A DNA stretch of 64,000 nucleotides from Planctomycetota bacterium. Its GTDB lineage: Bacteria; Planctomycetota; Brocadiia; JAADGH01. A program made the translations under genes and the position numbers. The notes beneath the pieces are model-generated. The model did no database searches. It was not told where the DNA came from and was given only the letters and a program-made list of their open reading frames with translations. This document shows positions 33,415 through 41,642 of this stretch, piece after piece. Position 1 is the stretch's first letter; each line of letters starts with the position of its first letter. Where the stretch lies: positions 1-64,000 of the forward strand of contig JAADGH010000186.1 of the NCBI GenBank assembly GCA_013152475.1. The letters run 5' to 3'.

Positions 33415-36400
33415 TCACTCGTCCACCACTCGGACGGAGACGGCCCTGAAGGTCCCGGCGGGGATTGTCAGCTTCGCCTCCCCATTCTCGCAGCGGACCT
33501 CTTCCGACGTGATGAGGTCCTTCAGGGAAACTTTCTTTGCCGGGAGATGAATCTTCAGGCGAACCGTCGTGTCCGAAGGCGTCAGATACCCCGGATCCAC
33601 CAGGTAAACGCGGTACTCCTCCCCCAGGTCGTGGGCGGACAGGAAACACCCCTCCGCCGTAAACGGGAGCGCCGACTGGGCGGCCTTCAGCATCTCGATG
33701 ATCTTCGGTTTTGCGTCAAAGGCCGTGAGCGTTTTGCCCTCGATCAGCACGTTGTCCCCGTCTGTCTGGATGGCCGGGTCCGGCCGGACCGGCGCGCGCT
33801 CCAGGGCCCGGGCGGGGAGGATGGGAACCAGGCCGTACGGCAGGCGGGGGAAGAGGCCCTCGATGTACCGCTTAACACCGTAGGCGTAAGATGGGAAGTA
33901 GTCGTCCTCCACCGTCTGCAGCGTGTATCGGATGCCGAGCAGGCCGCTCTGCAGGGGGCCGTGCCTGTTTTTCGGGGCGCCGCATTTTGGCTGCTGGGCG
34001 ATGGCCGGGTTGTAGGTCCGAACAAGCGCCGCCTTCGATATGCTGACAATGCGCTCCGGTCGGATCGGGAGGATAACGTTCTTTCTCAGCACCTCGTGGA
34101 AGAGGTCGCGATGCCGTTTGGCTTCGTCGGTCAGTTTGATGTTCCGATCCAGGAACACCTGGCCGCCCTCGATATGGAAGTAGGTCCCGCCGAGGAGCGC
34201 GGCGCACAGGTCCATGCGGAAGATCACGTCCGGCGGGCAGATGTTCGTGTAGTCAAGGGGCGTCTGGAAGTCCCAATTCCAGTTCCAGTTCTGCGTCGAG
34301 ATGCCCCACGAGTCCACGCAGCCGCTCCGCTGCAGCCCGATCATGCCGGCGATGGTCTGGTCCGGCGCGTGGGCGTTGTTTGTGGCGAACATGGGGACGA
34401 TGACGGACCTGTACTTCGGCTGGAAGAGCTTTTCGAAGACTTGCGGGTCCGAGGGCAGAAAGGCCCAGCAGTCGTACACCTCCTTAAAAACGACCTTCTT
34501 CCCCCGCTCGGCGCAGAGGTCCAGCAGGCCCAGGGTCCAGCCCATGAACTTGTCCCAGGTCTTGGAGGGATACATGTAGATGTTCTCGGCCAGGTAGAAC
34601 CCCCGGCATGCGTTCGGGGCGGCGGCGAGGACCTTCTCGGCCGTCTCCAGTGTGATCCACGGCTGTGCGCCATGGTCCACAAAGAAAAAGAAGGGAACGT
34701 TGTTCTTCTCGCACAGTTTGGCTACGCTGACGATTTGCTCCTGGCTGATGACGCCGCTCCGGCTCAGCTCGACGGGGAGTTCCTTCATCCACATCATGAG
34801 GACGAACTCGAGATGCTCCGACTCGCGTTTTTTCAGGAAGTCGTGAGTGGCCAGGATCGCCTTCGGGTCGGATCTGACGGAAACGATCACATGGAACTTC
34901 TCCGGCCGGATGGCCCTGGGGTAGCCGGCCAGTGGCGCCCCGGCCAGCAGGCTCGATCGCAGCTCGTCCAGGTTCTCCCCGATGGGGTCTTCGAGAGGAT
35001 AGTCCGCCAGCCGGTTCTCCTCCCCCGCCTTGAGCCGAAGGCGATAGACCGCGCTGTCGCGCGTTCCCGAGGAGGGAATGAACATATCCGGTGATCCGCC
35101 CGTGGGGCTCCGCACCAGGGAGGAGCCAAGCAGGAGGATGCTGCTGTCGCTCTTCCATATCTCGTTGCCGTCGCGGTCCAGCATGCGCAGGTCGCGGATG
35201 CCCAGGACCATGGTTTCCAGCCCCGCCAAGTCGGGCCAGAAGTCCGCCACCTCCACCAGCATGGCCCCGAAGTAGGGCCGGTCCCTGCGCTTTCGCGCGC
35301 CGATCTTCTCCTTGTGCCAGAGCAGGTTCCCGTTGCCGTCCACGGCCAGCACGGCCTGGGGATCGGCGCCGAAGACGATCTCCTGCCGCCCGTCGCTGTT
35401 GATATCGCCGATGCGGATGGAGTTCAGCTCCATCGCCCCCTTCAACTTCGCGGGGGAAAAGGTCCACAGCACGTTGCCGTCGGCCGAGAGGGCCGCGGCG
35501 CGCATCCATTGCGCGCGGAACCCGATGACGATCTCCTTCTGGGCGTCGCCGACGATATCCCCCACGGCGATGCTGCCGATCCTCGGCCCGCCGAAGTCCT
35601 TCTGCCACAGCGGGTTCGCGTCCGCATCCACCACCAGCACGCGGTTTCCCGAGGCCAGGACGATCTCCGCCTTGCCGTCGTTTTTCAGGTCCGCCACGGC
35701 CACTGCCGTGAAGAATGTGTCGGGGAGGGCGAAGGACCACATGGTCTTGCCCTCGAAGTCGATCACGTGCACGCTGCCGTCCACGTCCAGCGAGCAGACC
35801 ACGACCTCCCGACGGCCGTCGCCGTTCACGTCGCCGCTGTCCATGGCGAAGGGAAGGCCGCCCACGTTCGTCCGCCAGAGAACCTTTCCATCCTTCTGCG
35901 CCGCGGTCACTGTCCCATCCAGGCCGCCGAGGATCAGCTCCTCGTCGCCGTTGCCGTCCAGGTCGCTTACCATCAGCGTCCATACCGGCCCCGACGTCTT
36001 GATGCGTTTCACGTGCATGCCGGCGATGGGCCGGGCGATCTTCCGACCCGAGCTCGGCGGCGGCACGGCGTCCTTTTTCAGGAGGATCGCGTCGCACCAG
36101 TCGGCGTCATCGTCCGCCGTCCCGTCGCGGGCGTCGTCCACCACAAGCATCAGCTTGGCGACGCCGCCCACGTCCGCCTCAATCGTTTTCGGCGGGTCGC
36201 CGCACTTCATCCCGCCACTGTCAAAGAGTTCTTTTTTGTCGCCATAGACACGAAACCGCACCGTGCCTTTATCCGCCTCGTCGTCCACCCCCACCACCGC
36301 CCGGAAAAGGTCCGCCGAACCGGCCACATCGATCACGATGGTGCTGTTTGCGCGGACGCCGATGCCCTTGTCGTAGATCGTGCTGTTGAGGCGGAGCGGA

Positions 36401-37080
36401 TCGCGGACGCGCCACTTCGGGGTTTGGGCGTTGCGAGTCACGCGGCCTCGCCGCTCCTCGAAGGCCAGGTCGGAAACGAAGGCCCATCCCTGCTCCGCCA
36501 GGACCTTTGCCGGTTGGGGGTAGGGCCTGCGCCGGCCAAGGTAGAGATCGTCGAACTGCGCCCGCCCGCCGCTCGATACCAGGAGCTGAACCTGGAGGGT
36601 CGTCGTCTGCCCGGGAACGGAGACGGTCTCCTCATACTTCCGCCAGGGCACCCGCCAGGCAGGCAGATGTAGCGGCCAAATGTCGCGGATGCGCTTGCCG
36701 GCGTGATCGAGGCACCTCAAGCGCACGCCTGCCGGGGCCGACCCGCCGTCGCAGCGCGCCGCGCCGGCGAAGCGATACGTCCCTCCCTCCCGAACGCGAA
36801 TGGTCTGTGTAAGGACAACCGTCCCCTCGCCTCCCGCGTCCAGATAGGCTGACGCCTCCCCCTCCGACTTCTCGCTAACGTCGGCTCCGAAATGGACCGG
36901 ACCCTTCCGCTCCGTCGCTTCCCAAGCCGAGAGGCCGTTCTCGAATCCCGGGTTCTTGATGAGGTTGGGCCCCCAGATGTCGCTGTTCTTCCCCTGGCAG
37001 AAGGACACCGGCAGCGCAGCAAGGCAGGAGAGGATGAGCGCAGCGCCGAATACAGTTCCGATGCGGTTTGTCATGGCCAT
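33415..37080 (-). CDS. Secreted NPCBM / FG-GAP propeller / GH98-like multidomain protein
   Basis: Encodes 1221 residues; the ATG at 37080 follows AGGGA. Signal peptide about 1-30. Residues about 40-190 are a CBM4/9-like jelly roll (NLIKNPGFENGLSAWEA). About 205-345 is an NPCBM-type domain (IYDKGIGVRANSTIVIDVAG, FRAVVGVDDEADKGTVRFRVYGD). About 365-665 is an FG-GAP/VCBS-like beta-propeller with repeated DxNGDGxxE calcium loops (DLDGNGDEEL, DVNGDGRREV, DINSDGRQEI). About 720-1100 is a TIM-barrel-like region (KFHVIVSVRSDPKAIL, FYLAENIYMYPS, WGISTQNWNWNWDF) resembling GH98. The GH98 call is tentative. A beta-sandwich ends the protein. It has its own promoter. Confidence 0.7.
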   Translation of the reverse strand: MAMTNRIGTVFGAALILSCLAALPVSFCQGKNSDIWGPNLIKNPGFENGLSAWEATERKGPVHFGADVSEKSEGEASAYLDAGGEGTVVLTQTIRVREGGTYRFAGAARCDGGSAPAGVRLRCLDHAGKRIRDIWPLHLPAWRVPWRKYEETVSVPGQTTTLQVQLLVSSGGRAQFDDLYLGRRRPYPQPAKVLAEQGWAFVSDLAFEERRGRVTRNAQTPKWRVRDPLRLNSTIYDKGIGVRANSTIVIDVAGSADLFRAVVGVDDEADKGTVRFRVYGDKKELFDSGGMKCGDPPKTIEADVGGVAKLMLVVDDARDGTADDDADWCDAILLKKDAVPPPSSGRKIARPIAGMHVKRIKTSGPVWTLMVSDLDGNGDEELILGGLDGTVTAAQKDGKVLWRTNVGGLPFAMDSGDVNGDGRREVVVCSLDVDGSVHVIDFEGKTMWSFALPDTFFTAVAVADLKNDGKAEIVLASGNRVLVVDADANPLWQKDFGGPRIGSIAVGDIVGDAQKEIVIGFRAQWMRAAALSADGNVLWTFSPAKLKGAMELNSIRIGDINSDGRQEIVFGADPQAVLAVDGNGNLLWHKEKIGARKRRDRPYFGAMLVEVADFWPDLAGLETMVLGIRDLRMLDRDGNEIWKSDSSILLLGSSLVRSPTGGSPDMFIPSSGTRDSAVYRLRLKAGEENRLADYPLEDPIGENLDELRSSLLAGAPLAGYPRAIRPEKFHVIVSVRSDPKAILATHDFLKKRESEHLEFVLMMWMKELPVELSRSGVISQEQIVSVAKLCEKNNVPFFFFVDHGAQPWITLETAEKVLAAAPNACRGFYLAENIYMYPSKTWDKFMGWTLGLLDLCAERGKKVVFKEVYDCWAFLPSDPQVFEKLFQPKYRSVIVPMFATNNAHAPDQTIAGMIGLQRSGCVDSWGISTQNWNWNWDFQTPLDYTNICPPDVIFRMDLCAALLGGTYFHIEGGQVFLDRNIKLTDEAKRHRDLFHEVLRKNVILPIRPERIVSISKAALVRTYNPAIAQQPKCGAPKNRHGPLQSGLLGIRYTLQTVEDDYFPSYAYGVKRYIEGLFPRLPYGLVPILPARALERAPVRPDPAIQTDGDNVLIEGKTLTAFDAKPKIIEMLKAAQSALPFTAEGCFLSAHDLGEEYRVYLVDPGYLTPSDTTVRLKIHLPAKKVSLKDLITSEEVRCENGEAKLTIPAGTFRAVSVRVVDE

Positions 37081-37110
37081 TTCACGATCCCTCATGGATC
37101 ACGCCTCTGA

Positions 37111-37139
37111 AAGATACGAAAATCGCGCCTGAAAATCAA
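37111..37139 (-). promoter_or_regulatory. Candidate promoter for the GH98-like gene
   Basis: On the minus strand: TTGATT (37134-37139), a 17-bp spacer, then TATCTT (37111-37116), about 31 bp ahead of the start codon at 37080. Confidence 0.55.
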
Positions 37140-37147
37140 GACCGTGC

Positions 37148-37924
37148 CTATGTCCAATGGCTCAGGTCGCGGCCAAGGAAGTCGGCGAGCTTCGCCGTCT
37201 GGTCGGCGAAGATCTGCCGCAGGCGTTCGCGCAGGTCTTCCGAGATGCCCTTCGCAAGGTCCTGCTCAGGCGTATCGGGGTCCTCCGGGCGGGGGAAGCC
37301 GACGACCTTGCCCATGCTCGGCAGGTCCACGTCGGCCTCGACTCCGAGGAACGAAAACGCCTGATTCAAGAAGCTTCGAGGGTCCTTCTCCAGATCGTCA
37401 TAAACCAGCACCAACACCCGGTCCCGTGGGACGTAACGCAACACCCTCGTCAGGTGGAGATGATAGTACTGCGGCACGATCCACATGCGGAAGCGCTGCC
37501 ACGCATGAATGTCGAGGACCTCCTCGAACGGATTCTTTCCCTGTTCCCATCGTCCACTGCGTTTCTGCGTCGCATACTGAAGCAGCGCCACGTCAATGGG
37601 ATTGCGCACGGTCATCGTGAGTTTGACGTCCGGCAGGCTCTCGGCGATCCGCTGCAGGGCCAGCTCATCGACCATGTAGGAATTGCTGAACTCACCCACG
37701 GCCTTTTCACCGGCCCATTCGGAGAAATACGTCTTCTCGTACCACTCGAGCCCGAGATGGAAGTCGGCCACGAAGAAATTGACGTTGTCCGGCTTCGTGC
37801 GCTTCCCCGAGTAGTTCACGACTTTTTTCGTGGGGACACAGATGTCCGGGTGCTCCTGATAGACCGTCCAAAGCCACGTGGACGCGCCCTTGGCCACGCC
37901 GATGTGAAGGAAGTTCGGCAGCAT
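37148..37924 (-). CDS. Sulfotransferase family protein
   Basis: Encodes 258 residues. The N-terminal FLHIGVAKGASTWLWTVYQEHPDI is the PAPS 5'-phosphosulfate loop, with lysine present and the usual G-T-T written G-A-S-T. The 3'-phosphate motif is at TMTVRNPIDVALLQYA (RNPxDRxxSxY in the family; here A-L-L-Q-Y, so the serine is replaced). Typical length for heparan-sulfate-type bacterial sulfotransferases. It starts three bases after the stop of the glycosidase-like gene with GGAG as ribosome binding site. Near a flippase, it likely sulfates a surface polysaccharide or glycan intermediate. Confidence 0.85.
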   Translation of the reverse strand: MLPNFLHIGVAKGASTWLWTVYQEHPDICVPTKKVVNYSGKRTKPDNVNFFVADFHLGLEWYEKTYFSEWAGEKAVGEFSNSYMVDELALQRIAESLPDVKLTMTVRNPIDVALLQYATQKRSGRWEQGKNPFEEVLDIHAWQRFRMWIVPQYYHLHLTRVLRYVPRDRVLVLVYDDLEKDPRSFLNQAFSFLGVEADVDLPSMGKVVGFPRPEDPDTPEQDLAKGISEDLRERLRQIFADQTAKLADFLGRDLSHWT

Positions 37925-37927
37925 GAT

Positions 37928-40465
37928 TCACTCCTCTGTGCAGACAATACACCCCACATCCCTCGGTCCGATCTCGACGGAAAGGATGTGATCGTCGCCG
38001 TCGGTCCTGGGGTCCAGTTTCAAGTTGTTCCACGCATCGAAGTAGCGCACGTTCGGCTTTCGCTTGATCCGCAGCATCGGCCCCCGCGCCGTTCGATGAC
38101 GCGAGTTGTAGAGCGTGTAGACGACCTTCTTCCCCGCCGGGAAGCGGTTGGCAAACACCCCGCCCATCTCCGTCGGGATCAAGGGCATCGGATCGAGCGA
38201 CGTAAAAGCATCTTTATGCTGTCGCAATATCTTGTGACATTTGCGAATCGCCGCGCGAGTGTTTTCGCCGAACCATTCCGGCTTGCCTTCGATCCACATG
38301 GCCTCGCCGTTGAAGAAGATCCACTTCACCCCCTCCGCCCACGTGCCCGTCGGCCGGTCGCAGACGAGGATCTCGATCGTCTTGAACTGCGGCACGGCGA
38401 AGCGAAAGATGTTGATCGGGACCCTCGTGTCGGTCGAGTAGGCCCGGCGCATCGTGTAGGTGAAGCTGCCGTCCTGGTAGATCGAGGCGAGGTCGCACGG
38501 CGTCTCCTCGGTGTAAAGCGCCACGCCTTTCTTCACGCCGTCGATCCGCTCGCGGACCATCCGCGTGCAGTCGCGCTCGCCGACGACGCAGTAGCCCGGC
38601 ACGGGGTGTCCGTGCTTCTTCGACCAGCAGTCCTTCGGGGCATTGCCGAAGCCGAATTGATCGAGATACATCCCGTTTACGTTCAGCTCGCCCACACGCG
38701 CCGCATACGTGCTCGCCTGCACCTCGCGCCAGGCGGGGACAAAGGAGCAGGCATATTGCTCGGTGCTCTTCGGCCACATGCGGCCCTCTCCGTTCCGGCC
38801 GATCAACTGCCATGCGGGGCCATATTTCTGTCCCAGCAATCCTTTCTGCGACAGGAGGTATCCTTCGATATAAAGCCCGACGGGGATGCCCCGGTCCTGG
38901 ACTCCCTTGATCGCTTTTGCGAATGCCTCGCGCCCGCCTTTCCACATGGTGTAGGGGGGATAGTCGCCCGTGCGGCCATAGATGCGCCCGACGCCGAAAT
39001 AGTTGCCCCAGTCGAAGATGTGCAGGTAGTCGATCCCACCGAACTCTTTCACGTCCTTCGCGACGGCCTTGTCCAGGACGAACTTCTCGGCCTTGCGATC
39101 GTACATCGGATCGTGCCCCCACAGGAATCGCTGCCGGAAGTTGAACACCTCGCGGAACCACTGCTTCTCCGGCTTCACCTTCGGAACCCACGACTGCACC
39201 CACTTGCGATAGGCCAGGAAGCCGTCGTGCCAGTTGCCGCCGGTGACACCGATGTATGTGTCCAGTGCTTTGAATGTTTCACCCGGCCCGAGTGTGATCT
39301 CCGGGTATTCCACGGCCATGGTTACATCTTTGTCCGTCTTCTTTAGAACATAATATCGCAACACCCCGCCGCGGTCTTCGGTTCGGAGATACACCCCGGC
39401 GCCTTTCCTCGGGTTGAACACATGCATGAATTGAACGCCAAAGATCCCGCAGAAGCGTTGGCGATAGCTGCAGGGAGTGTTGCTGAAAGCGGCGCCGCTC
39501 TTGGGGAAGAGATAGTAATTGTCCTCGATGCTCTGCCCTAACCGGCCGGAATCCACCGGGCCGGTAAGCTGGATCTTGACGGGGGTGTCCCCCAGGTTCT
39601 CCACGCGGATCGTGATCTTTGCTTCTGTCTTCCTGACGAGTTCCTGTCGGTAGATACACCTCACATTACCCTCAAAGTTGAAGGTGAGCAGTCGGACGTC
39701 CTCGCCGGTGACGCTCTTGGGTTTTGTTTCCTTGCCGTTGATCTTGAGGCGGAGAGGATCGCCCTCAACACGGAAGGAAATCTGCTTATCCTCCGCGAGC
39801 AACGTGTATGGCAGCGCCTCCGTGTCCTCGGCGAATCCAGCAAACGCCCGCTCCCCCGCCACCCGACACGTCACCGCCGACACGGCGAAGGCGCCTTGTG
39901 CCATCTTATCGCAGAGGATAATCTCTTTCAGTGTCCTGCTCTGGTCGGCGAAGGCGCAGAGGACCTGGGGACCGGTGGTGATTTCGTAGTTTTTCGTCTG
40001 GAGGCAGACGGGCATGCACTCGTCCACGGTGCCATCATCGTAGAGGAGACGGAGCTTGAAGCGATCCACCTGCCGGATCGCCGTCAGCTTCTCCCCTTGG
40101 CGCCGCCGGGCATACACCGGCTCCTCGGCGCCGGCGTACGTGGCCGTTACCAGAAGGAACACCTCATTCGTCTTGGCCCCCACGGGAATGCGAAGCTCGG
40201 TTTTCTGAACCAGCTTCGATGCGACACAATTCGGCGAACCCGGAACAAGGCGGAACGGAATGCCGGAGATCGTGACGTCCCTTGTCTCCGGCCAGCCCGT
40301 GATCCGCAGACACAGGGACAATGTCCGCGCCGCATTGTCCCGCAAGATCGACCGGCTGCAGGCCCCCGAATGCCGCCCCTTCGGCAATGTCGATGAAATC
40401 CGTAACGGGTGACGGCGTGAACTGGTTCGTGAACCGGATCTCCGCAATGTCCAGCTCCGCCGCAC
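37928..40465 (-). CDS. Glycosidase-like barrel protein, C-terminal part of a frameshifted gene
   Basis: This frame is meaningful from about 40345 downward (RDNAARTLSLCLRITGWPETRDVTISGIPFRLVPG); the codons between there and 40465 look like read-out of the wrong frame. It continues the gene whose N-terminal part is at 40164-41465; deleting one base near 40341-40346 joins VDL to RDNAARTL. The region has a beta-sandwich, then a TIM barrel with FGGIDYLHIFDWGNYFG and LNVNGMYLDQFGFGNAP (acidic residue in YLDQ a catalytic candidate), then ALYTEETPCDLAS. The barrel order resembles the DUF6259-type protein at 11895-15152. The final beta domain ends DVGCIVCTEE. Secreted through the N-terminal part. Confidence 0.7.
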   Translation of the reverse strand: MRRSWTLRRSGSRTSSRRHPLRISSTLPKGRHSGACSRSILRDNAARTLSLCLRITGWPETRDVTISGIPFRLVPGSPNCVASKLVQKTELRIPVGAKTNEVFLLVTATYAGAEEPVYARRRQGEKLTAIRQVDRFKLRLLYDDGTVDECMPVCLQTKNYEITTGPQVLCAFADQSRTLKEIILCDKMAQGAFAVSAVTCRVAGERAFAGFAEDTEALPYTLLAEDKQISFRVEGDPLRLKINGKETKPKSVTGEDVRLLTFNFEGNVRCIYRQELVRKTEAKITIRVENLGDTPVKIQLTGPVDSGRLGQSIEDNYYLFPKSGAAFSNTPCSYRQRFCGIFGVQFMHVFNPRKGAGVYLRTEDRGGVLRYYVLKKTDKDVTMAVEYPEITLGPGETFKALDTYIGVTGGNWHDGFLAYRKWVQSWVPKVKPEKQWFREVFNFRQRFLWGHDPMYDRKAEKFVLDKAVAKDVKEFGGIDYLHIFDWGNYFGVGRIYGRTGDYPPYTMWKGGREAFAKAIKGVQDRGIPVGLYIEGYLLSQKGLLGQKYGPAWQLIGRNGEGRMWPKSTEQYACSFVPAWREVQASTYAARVGELNVNGMYLDQFGFGNAPKDCWSKKHGHPVPGYCVVGERDCTRMVRERIDGVKKGVALYTEETPCDLASIYQDGSFTYTMRRAYSTDTRVPINIFRFAVPQFKTIEILVCDRPTGTWAEGVKWIFFNGEAMWIEGKPEWFGENTRAAIRKCHKILRQHKDAFTSLDPMPLIPTEMGGVFANRFPAGKKVVYTLYNSRHRTARGPMLRIKRKPNVRYFDAWNNLKLDPRTDGDDHILSVEIGPRDVGCIVCTEE

Positions 40466-41465
40466 CGCCCTCGGCCCGCACCTGGACGGCCAGCGCGTTC
40501 ACTTTCGGAATCAGGCTTGCCGCCTTGAGCGTATCGGCCGTGAGCGTGTGCCAGCGCCCGTCGCTGATCAGCACGCTCAACGGAACCGCCGACGTATAGC
40601 CGAGGTCCCCCTCCTTCGCCGGCGGGCCCATGACGCACAGGGCGTAGTCGCCGTGCCGGCTCACATGTTTCGCCCGGTACCGCATGGAGACGTAACGATG
40701 CCCGGCCAGCTCCACGTCCCTGCCCATCAGCCAGCGCCACTTCATCCCCCGGCCGGGTTCGCGAACGCGAAACTTCGTCCATTCTCCCTCACGGGTTGTA
40801 CCATAATCTTTCTCCGCCGGGTTCGACAGCCACGACGGCTGCGCTGTCCACTTCGCATCGGCCAGGGAAATCGACACATCCGGCTTCGCCGTGAAGTTGC
40901 CCGCCCGCAGCTCCTCCGCGCCCTCGGGGATGCGGTCGGAGAGGGCGATGAAGTCGATCTGCACCTCCGCCCTGCCTTCGCCCGCAGCCTGCACCTGGAT
41001 CGCCATGGCCTTCGCGGACTCGCCGCCGGCCAGGGGCAGAACATCGACGGCGACCGTATGCCATGCGCCGTCGGCCTTGACGTCGTTCAGGCAAATGGGC
41101 TGGCACTGCGATCCCGGCGTCGAATCATCCACATAGATGAAATAGTCCGTCGGCTCCGTGTTCACGTTTCGCGCCCGGTATCGGACGACGAGGAAGCGCT
41201 GCTCCGGCAGCCAGAGGTTCGGCAGCTCCCGCCGCCACTTCATGCCCTTGCCCGGTTCGGCGATGGCGAAGGTGGCAATGCCGTTGGCGGTGGTCCGCTT
41301 CGGCGACGGCGACGGATTGCCCAGCCACCCCGGCTGCGCGCCCCAGACGTCGACGCTGTCGAAGTCGTCGCGCCACTCGAAGGCGTCCTGCGCGCAGGCC
41401 GCCGACGCCAGGGCGGAAAGCGTGACAAACAGTATGAGGATTCGCGACACCGTCTTCTCCTTCAT
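40164..41465 (-). CDS. Secreted tandem carbohydrate-binding modules, N-terminal part of a frameshifted gene
   Basis: Starts at 41465 with a signal peptide (KTVSRILILFVTLSALASAACA). Two homologous beta modules follow, about residues 25-170 and 195-340; the first has GMKWRRELPNLWLPEQRFLVVRYRARNV and the second GMKWRWLMGRDVELAGHRYVSMRYRAKHV. After FIDIAEGAAFGGLQPVDLAGQ the frame becomes nonsense-like, and the natural continuation is in the frame of 37928-40345. The intact protein would be about 1180 residues. The cause may be a real mutation, a slip at CCCGC/GCGGG near 40341, or an assembly error. Confidence 0.7.
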   Translation of the reverse strand: MKEKTVSRILILFVTLSALASAACAQDAFEWRDDFDSVDVWGAQPGWLGNPSPSPKRTTANGIATFAIAEPGKGMKWRRELPNLWLPEQRFLVVRYRARNVNTEPTDYFIYVDDSTPGSQCQPICLNDVKADGAWHTVAVDVLPLAGGESAKAMAIQVQAAGEGRAEVQIDFIALSDRIPEGAEELRAGNFTAKPDVSISLADAKWTAQPSWLSNPAEKDYGTTREGEWTKFRVREPGRGMKWRWLMGRDVELAGHRYVSMRYRAKHVSRHGDYALCVMGPPAKEGDLGYTSAVPLSVLISDGRWHTLTADTLKAASLIPKVNALAVQVRAEGGAAELDIAEIRFTNQFTPSPVTDFIDIAEGAAFGGLQPVDLAGQCGADIVPVSADHGLAGDKGRHDLRHSVPPCSGFAELCRIEAGSENRASHSRGGQDE

Positions 41466-41551
41466 TTCTCTCCGTTCCATGCCGGAGCATGATACCGCAG
41501 CCGGGAGGAAATAGCACGAAAGAAACGGCGCTCTGTGGTCGTGCCGGCGCG

Positions 41552-41580
41552 TTGAAATGCCGGCCCCGGCCTGCTACAAT
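41552..41580 (+). promoter_or_regulatory. Sigma70-type promoter for the flippase gene
   Basis: TTGAAA (41552-41557), a 17-bp spacer, then TACAAT (41575-41580). Downstream there is a 9-codon open frame (ATG 41624 to TGA 41653, with GGGAG eight bases before it) whose stop overlaps the start region of the flippase gene. Confidence 0.6.
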
Positions 41581-41642
41581 TCCATTGCTCCCCGGCGCTC
41601 AAGGGAAGTTGGGAGATCGTGTAATGCGAGAGACGATGCTCG

